Shown here: positions 60,339 through 64,000 of the stretch, piece by piece
Layout of the letters: the number at the start of each line of letters is the position of its first letter
Numbering within the stretch: position 1 is the first letter of the stretch
NCBI GenBank assembly: GCA_951640165.1
Contig: OX621266.1
Coordinates: 2,790,001 to 2,854,000 of the forward strand
Length of the DNA stretch: 64,000 bases
Reading direction: 5' to 3'
Origin: Pseudoips prasinana
Lineage: Eukaryota; Arthropoda; Insecta; Lepidoptera; Nolidae
Translations under genes and position numbers: made by a program
The notes under the pieces: model-generated
What the model was told of the DNA's origin: nothing
Seen by the model: only the letters and a program-made list of their open reading frames with translations
The model's database searches: none

Positions 60339-61609
60339 CCTCCCTCCCCAAGAGAGAAATTATCCAAAGGTACTTGGGGTGTCTTTGGAGAATTTCGACA
60401 ACGTAAATGTAATTTATATTTATAAAAGAAAATAATTAAAAAACAAATTATTACTATAACATAGAGACTTAATGTCCATACACTAATATTTCCACTTATT
60501 ATACTGTCCAGTCCATCACTGATATTCTCACTGTATTTCACTTTAGTTAATAAGTCTCTAACATCACCGAAGTCTACTCCCCGAAGATCCATCTTTTTGG
60601 TAGGCGAGATGACGTCAACACGAAGTTCTGGCATCTGCACTGGTGGTAACTCTACGCCGAATGAACTACCATTTGTTGGTGTGGTTATATATATGTCGCC
60701 CATCTGCAGCGAACATTGTGGTCTTGGTAATAAAATGTACGTCCCTTGAAGATTAAACTTTCTGGTTTCATCATTGCAGGTTTCTGTCGTCGTCATAGTC
60801 TTCTCAGCATAAATTAACCAGTGATTGTCCGTCACAGGCTGAATCTTCGTTTCTTCTATTTCTATTTCGTATTGCTGGCATTTGGTGAAATTGTTTTTCA
60901 TCAGCATAAGCTGTTCCACACAGGATTCAACAGGATACTGCACTACGTTCTCCTCTGAACATAGGTATTTGGAGTCTTCAATTTCCTTACATGGTTCTAC
61001 AATGGGCCTGTATTTCAATCTTTTCACTAGAAGGAATGGGTATTTTGGAACAATGGTGTGGGTTTTATGGTTAATGTGGTTATAGATAGGAATTGGGATA
61101 ACTTTGTAATAAATATATGTGTCTTTGTGGACCAATGGAATTTCTAAAATAAAAACTATTAACTTATTATCAATGTATCCCTTAATTTCTATGGTTTGTT
61201 CTAATTTAACTAAATTTGATAGGCTTACTGGGTAAACTAAATTATTATGGTTTTCAATTACTTTTAAGATCTCAAATAATTCTGTAGTATTTACTAAAGA
61301 TTGGTGTAAAATGTGTATTTTACTAAAGGCTATAGCGGTTTCAATTTCATAAATAATTGTATATATAGTACGAAAGTTGTTAAAAACTTGATTTAAGCTA
61401 TTAACTATCAAGATCATATTAGAATACTTAGTTTGGTTCTGAATAAGTGACTGAAATCGGTTTAATTTCAAATTCAAATGTTTGGTATTAAAATTCATGT
61501 CATCTGAAATATTAACTAATTTATCGAAAGCTTTCTGCATTAAAGAAACTTTTCTATCTACTGAATGTTGCCTATTTTTTAAAGTACTAATTTCTATATT
61601 ATATTTCAT
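60269..61609 (-). pseudogene. Errantivirus env, C-terminal part (F-protein-like)
   Basis: A 446-codon frame encoding most of an envelope protein of the type shared by insect errantiviruses and baculovirus F proteins. It has an N-terminal heptad-rich helical region, a Cys-containing ectodomain with several N-x-S/T sites (for example NFT, NGS, NIS), one strong transmembrane segment near residues 380-400 (VWTLSLYVIVIICFLIIFFY) and a short basic/cytoplasmic tail that runs 70 bases into the LTR. In a working element it would be made from a spliced mRNA and mediate membrane fusion. Here it is separated from its N-terminal part by an AT-rich stretch with stops (61610-61664). Confidence 0.8.
60339..60351 (-). 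promoter_or_regulatory. Polypurine tract
   Basis: The minus strand reads TTGGGGAGGGAGG immediately before the LTR, the usual primer site for plus-strand DNA synthesis. Confidence 0.6.
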
Positions 61610-61664
61610 AGCGTCTTCACTATCTAAATTTCCTGTAATTATTAAATAAATATATATAATATTA

Positions 61665-62006
61665 TTATTCCTTTATGAGTGACCCTAATGGGTTTAAAAT
61701 ACCTCTCTTAGTTCTACTAGAGGGAATAATCTGACTTAATCTATCTCTAGTTAATTCTATAAATGTATCTATCTGAATAGTTAATCCTAAAAGTTCTCTA
61801 CGTGTTTCACTATTGCTATTACTTATCAATTTTAACTTATTATATTCTTCAATATTATTATCTATTTGTAACACTAAAGACTTTAAATCTATGGTTTTTA
61901 TAATATTCCAGCAACTACTCCTCATCAGAGCCGTTCCAATCCTCACTGGAAGAATTCCGGGATTCTGATCGAGTCTCTGGACGTTCAATGTTGTCCCTTG
62001 AGCCAC
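61665..62006 (-). pseudogene. Errantivirus env, N-terminal part
   Basis: A 113-codon frame overlapping the end of pol by 92 bases in a different frame, as is normal for errantiviruses. It contains a furin-type cleavage site (SSRTKR followed by a Gly-rich fusion-peptide-like start), then ends at a stop (61665). The remaining env is in another frame further left, so env is broken between 61609 and 61665. Confidence 0.75.
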
Positions 62007-64000
62007 TAGGACGAGCAGGATCCACCAACATCTGTGGAGGACGTTTTACGTTTTTTATAGCTACCTTTGTGTTCCTATTCTTAAGTTTTACTGGAACAAT
62101 ATTACGCGTTACCTTGCCAGTCACTTGAGCTTTTTCATATCTCGGTAACTCTTTAGCTTTCCTAGTTCTAGTATTTTTCATGAAAATCGTTTGACCTTCC
62201 GAAATAGTTGGAGGTTCTTCTCCCCCTTTTTTGTCTCTAACTTTTGACTTATTTCCTATCATTTCCTGTGTTAGATATTCGTATAAAGTTTTTAACCTTT
62301 TGCGATGATCTTGTAACAATTTTTGCATTAAGTTTTTATCTCTATCAATATCGAAAACGTGTCCTAATTCAGTGTGTCCAAAAACAACTTCAAACGGTGT
62401 AAAATTTGTTGCACTATGTATTGTGTTGTTATAACCCATTATTGCATAGGTCATAACAGAAGCGGCATCCAATTCGCTTTGCTCATATTTTGCTAACCTA
62501 TATATTTCTATAATAGTAGAATGAAATCGTTCGACTATTGCCATCGAATTAGGATTATTCGGTGTTCCTATGTGCCGGTCGATTTTATATAAAGATAACA
62601 TTTCTTTTAATAATTCATTGTTAAACTCAGCTCCTGAATCGCTACTGATTTTTTTCGGTACACCATACATGCTAAAGTATTCTATTAAAGCTCTTACTAC
62701 TTCTGGTGTGCTTTTATTAGGAATCTGAATTGCCTGTCCAAGTTTACTGAATGAATCTACGACCGTTAAATACTGGTTCTTTTCTATATATAATAAATCT
62801 ATAAAAACTTCCTGTAATGGACTATCGGGTGTTTGAGTTAACTGAATAAATGGCTTAAGAGGTTTTCTATCGTACTTCATCTTACGACATTCATCACAAG
62901 AATTAATAATAGCTGATACTGTTTCTTTCATATTGCTCCACCAATAGTTTCTCCTAAGCTTAACTAAAGTTTCCCTAATACCTCTATGACAGGTTTTTCC
63001 GTTATGATATTTGTTAACTAAATCTTTCTGATCATTTTCATCCACGACATTGACTATTCTTTCAGTGCATTCAACAAAGTTTTGTGTACCTTTTTTATAA
63101 AAAGATGTAATTATATTCGTAAATGTTTTCCTATGAGCTTCGTCTTCAAAATAAATAAAATACTTATTCTTATAATCTACGTATTCTTTGAGAAATCTTT
63201 TAACTAAATCGTTATTATTTATAGGCAAATGAACCTCTAATATTTTCTGTTTTTGATTTGAAATATCCTTAACACATAAGTCATCTTTATACCACGTAAA
63301 AACGTGAAATTGTCTAGCTTTGGTATCTACTGCCTCGTTAAGGACAGGAATACCTTCATGCTCTCTGTTAGATATTGAATTAGCTGTTGCAGCATCACTT
63401 TCAGAATCTGATAACTCAATGATTTCAGTGTCAGGTTCTTTTCTACTTAACCTCGCTATTTCTTTTTCTAAACTATCTATATGTGCTTTTAATGCCTCAT
63501 CTTTATCGTCTATATTTACGACCATTGATTCAGTGTCGTCTTTCATAACATTAATTCTAATACGCGATAACGCATCTGCGTTAGTATTTTGTTGGCCTTT
63601 TTTGTACTTTATCTCATAATCGTAATCTTGAAGTCGTAACTTCCATCTAGTTAATTTACTATTGGGTTCTTTTAATGAATCCAACCAAGCTAGAGGCCTA
63701 TGGTCTGTATAAATAATAAATTTTCTACCATACAAATAAGGCCTAAAATATTTTACTGCCCAGACTATTGCTAATAATTCTTTTTCAATAGTACTATATC
63801 TAGACTCGGTATCACTTAATTTTCTACTAGCATACGCTATTGGCTTGTCTGAACCTACAATACCCTGAGATATTACCGCGCCGATCGCAAAGTTTGATGC
63901 GTCGGTGGTAAGTATGAATGGCTTACTAAAATCTGGAAACTGCAGTAAAGGTGCGTTGGTTAGCAACTCCTTACAAGCTTCAAAACTTTTCTTAAAAGCT
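61915..64000 (-). CDS. Errantivirus pol: RT end, RNase H, integrase (partial)
   Basis: Open on the minus strand from the window edge to TGA 61915. Counting from the Met at 63966: RNase H with TDAS (about 20), E near 62 in KELLAIVWA and D near 88 in IYTDHRPLAWL, ending NADALSR (about 130); an acidic linker; the integrase zinc finger (KYHNGKTCHRG ... CDECRKMK); the catalytic D in VFIDLLY, D in SSDSGAEF and E in AIVERFHS; and a basic C-terminal domain. The spacing and GARFIELD-like region fit Ty3/gypsy elements of the errantivirus group. RT palm motifs and gag lie beyond 64000. No stops within the visible part, so pol itself looks intact. Confidence 0.9.
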   Translation of the reverse strand, partial: AFKKSFEACKELLTNAPLLQFPDFSKPFILTTDASNFAIGAVISQGIVGSDKPIAYASRKLSDTESRYSTIEKELLAIVWAVKYFRPYLYGRKFIIYTDHRPLAWLDSLKEPNSKLTRWKLRLQDYDYEIKYKKGQQNTNADALSRIRINVMKDDTESMVVNIDDKDEALKAHIDSLEKEIARLSRKEPDTEIIELSDSESDAATANSISNREHEGIPVLNEAVDTKARQFHVFTWYKDDLCVKDISNQKQKILEVHLPINNNDLVKRFLKEYVDYKNKYFIYFEDEAHRKTFTNIITSFYKKGTQNFVECTERIVNVVDENDQKDLVNKYHNGKTCHRGIRETLVKLRRNYWWSNMKETVSAIINSCDECRKMKYDRKPLKPFIQLTQTPDSPLQEVFIDLLYIEKNQYLTVVDSFSKLGQAIQIPNKSTPEVVRALIEYFSMYGVPKKISSDSGAEFNNELLKEMLSLYKIDRHIGTPNNPNSMAIVERFHSTIIEIYRLAKYEQSELDAASVMTYAIMGYNNTIHSATNFTPFEVVFGHTELGHVFDIDRDKNLMQKLLQDHRKRLKTLYEYLTQEMIGNKSKVRDKKGGEEPPTISEGQTIFMKNTRTRKAKELPRYEKAQVTGKVTRNIVPVKLKNRNTKVAIKNVKRPPQMLVDPARPSGSRDNIERPETRSESRNSSSEDWNGSDEE

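Noticed and set aside
1..64000. CRISPR arrays, operons, bacterial promoters or a prophage
   Set aside because: Introns, SINEs, LINEs, mariners and Helitrons show eukaryotic nuclear DNA; the tandem arrays present lack spacer/repeat structure of CRISPR.

Overview
The window looks like an AT-rich, repeat-laden insect nuclear genome, most probably a moth or butterfly. This rests on established knowledge of lepidopteran repeats: Helitron ends of the CTAG type, tRNA-derived and 5S-derived SINEs, RTE and Jockey/CR1-like LINE tails, a cecropia-type mariner, a DIRS-like element and an errantivirus. There are no operons, and coding sequence is scattered in short spliced exons. I could not run alignments, so family names rest on motifs and architecture.

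Host genes. (1) 2386-2519 (+) is the last coding exon of an ABC half-transporter, probably ABCB6-like. (2) 10876-11068 and 13731-14140 (+) are the last two exons of an unrecognised lysine-rich protein; the intron between them is packed with SINEs, a LINE fragment and a mariner. (3) 26053-26276 (-) is the terminal exon of an unidentified protein. (4) 39244-53015 (-) holds the last nine exons of an EGF/LDLa/serine-protease-homologue gene, resembling the C-terminal half of Nudel. All its splice phases agree, but the protease domain has lost the His and Ser of the catalytic triad.

Region by region. 1-5 kb: LINE ORF1, ABC exon, 120-bp tandem repeat, LINE tail. 5.4-8.6 kb: foldback-like GCATAA/TTATGC arrays split by a LINE with an inverted 5' part and by a 1.67-kb Helitron carrying a minisatellite. 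9-14.8 kb: SINEs, the lysine-rich gene and mariner copy 1. 15-16.5 kb: a P-like element with a THAP exon, itself holding a small hAT-type MITE. 17.6-25.7 kb: the most striking structure, a 2.8-kb foldback transposon (arms about 0.8 kb, 9-bp target duplication) with a 3.95-kb DIRS-like element in one arm and mariner copy 2 in the other. 26-36 kb: SINEs, LINE fragments, a 986-bp hAT-type MITE, an endonuclease-bearing LINE, and a LINE/BEL patchwork. 38-53 kb: the protease-homologue gene, its introns full of Helitrons, TIR elements and a two-way 41-bp minisatellite. 53.5-59.8 kb: a second large Helitron, a LINE 3' end and nested SINEs. 60.1-64 kb: the 3' half of an errantivirus (pol, env, LTR) on the minus strand, running off the window edge.

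Repeats here often serve as internal controls. The two foldback arms give each other's empty sites, which fixes the exact ends of the mariner and DIRS insertions. Insertions sit very close to exons: 15 to 35 bp from splice sites in two genes.
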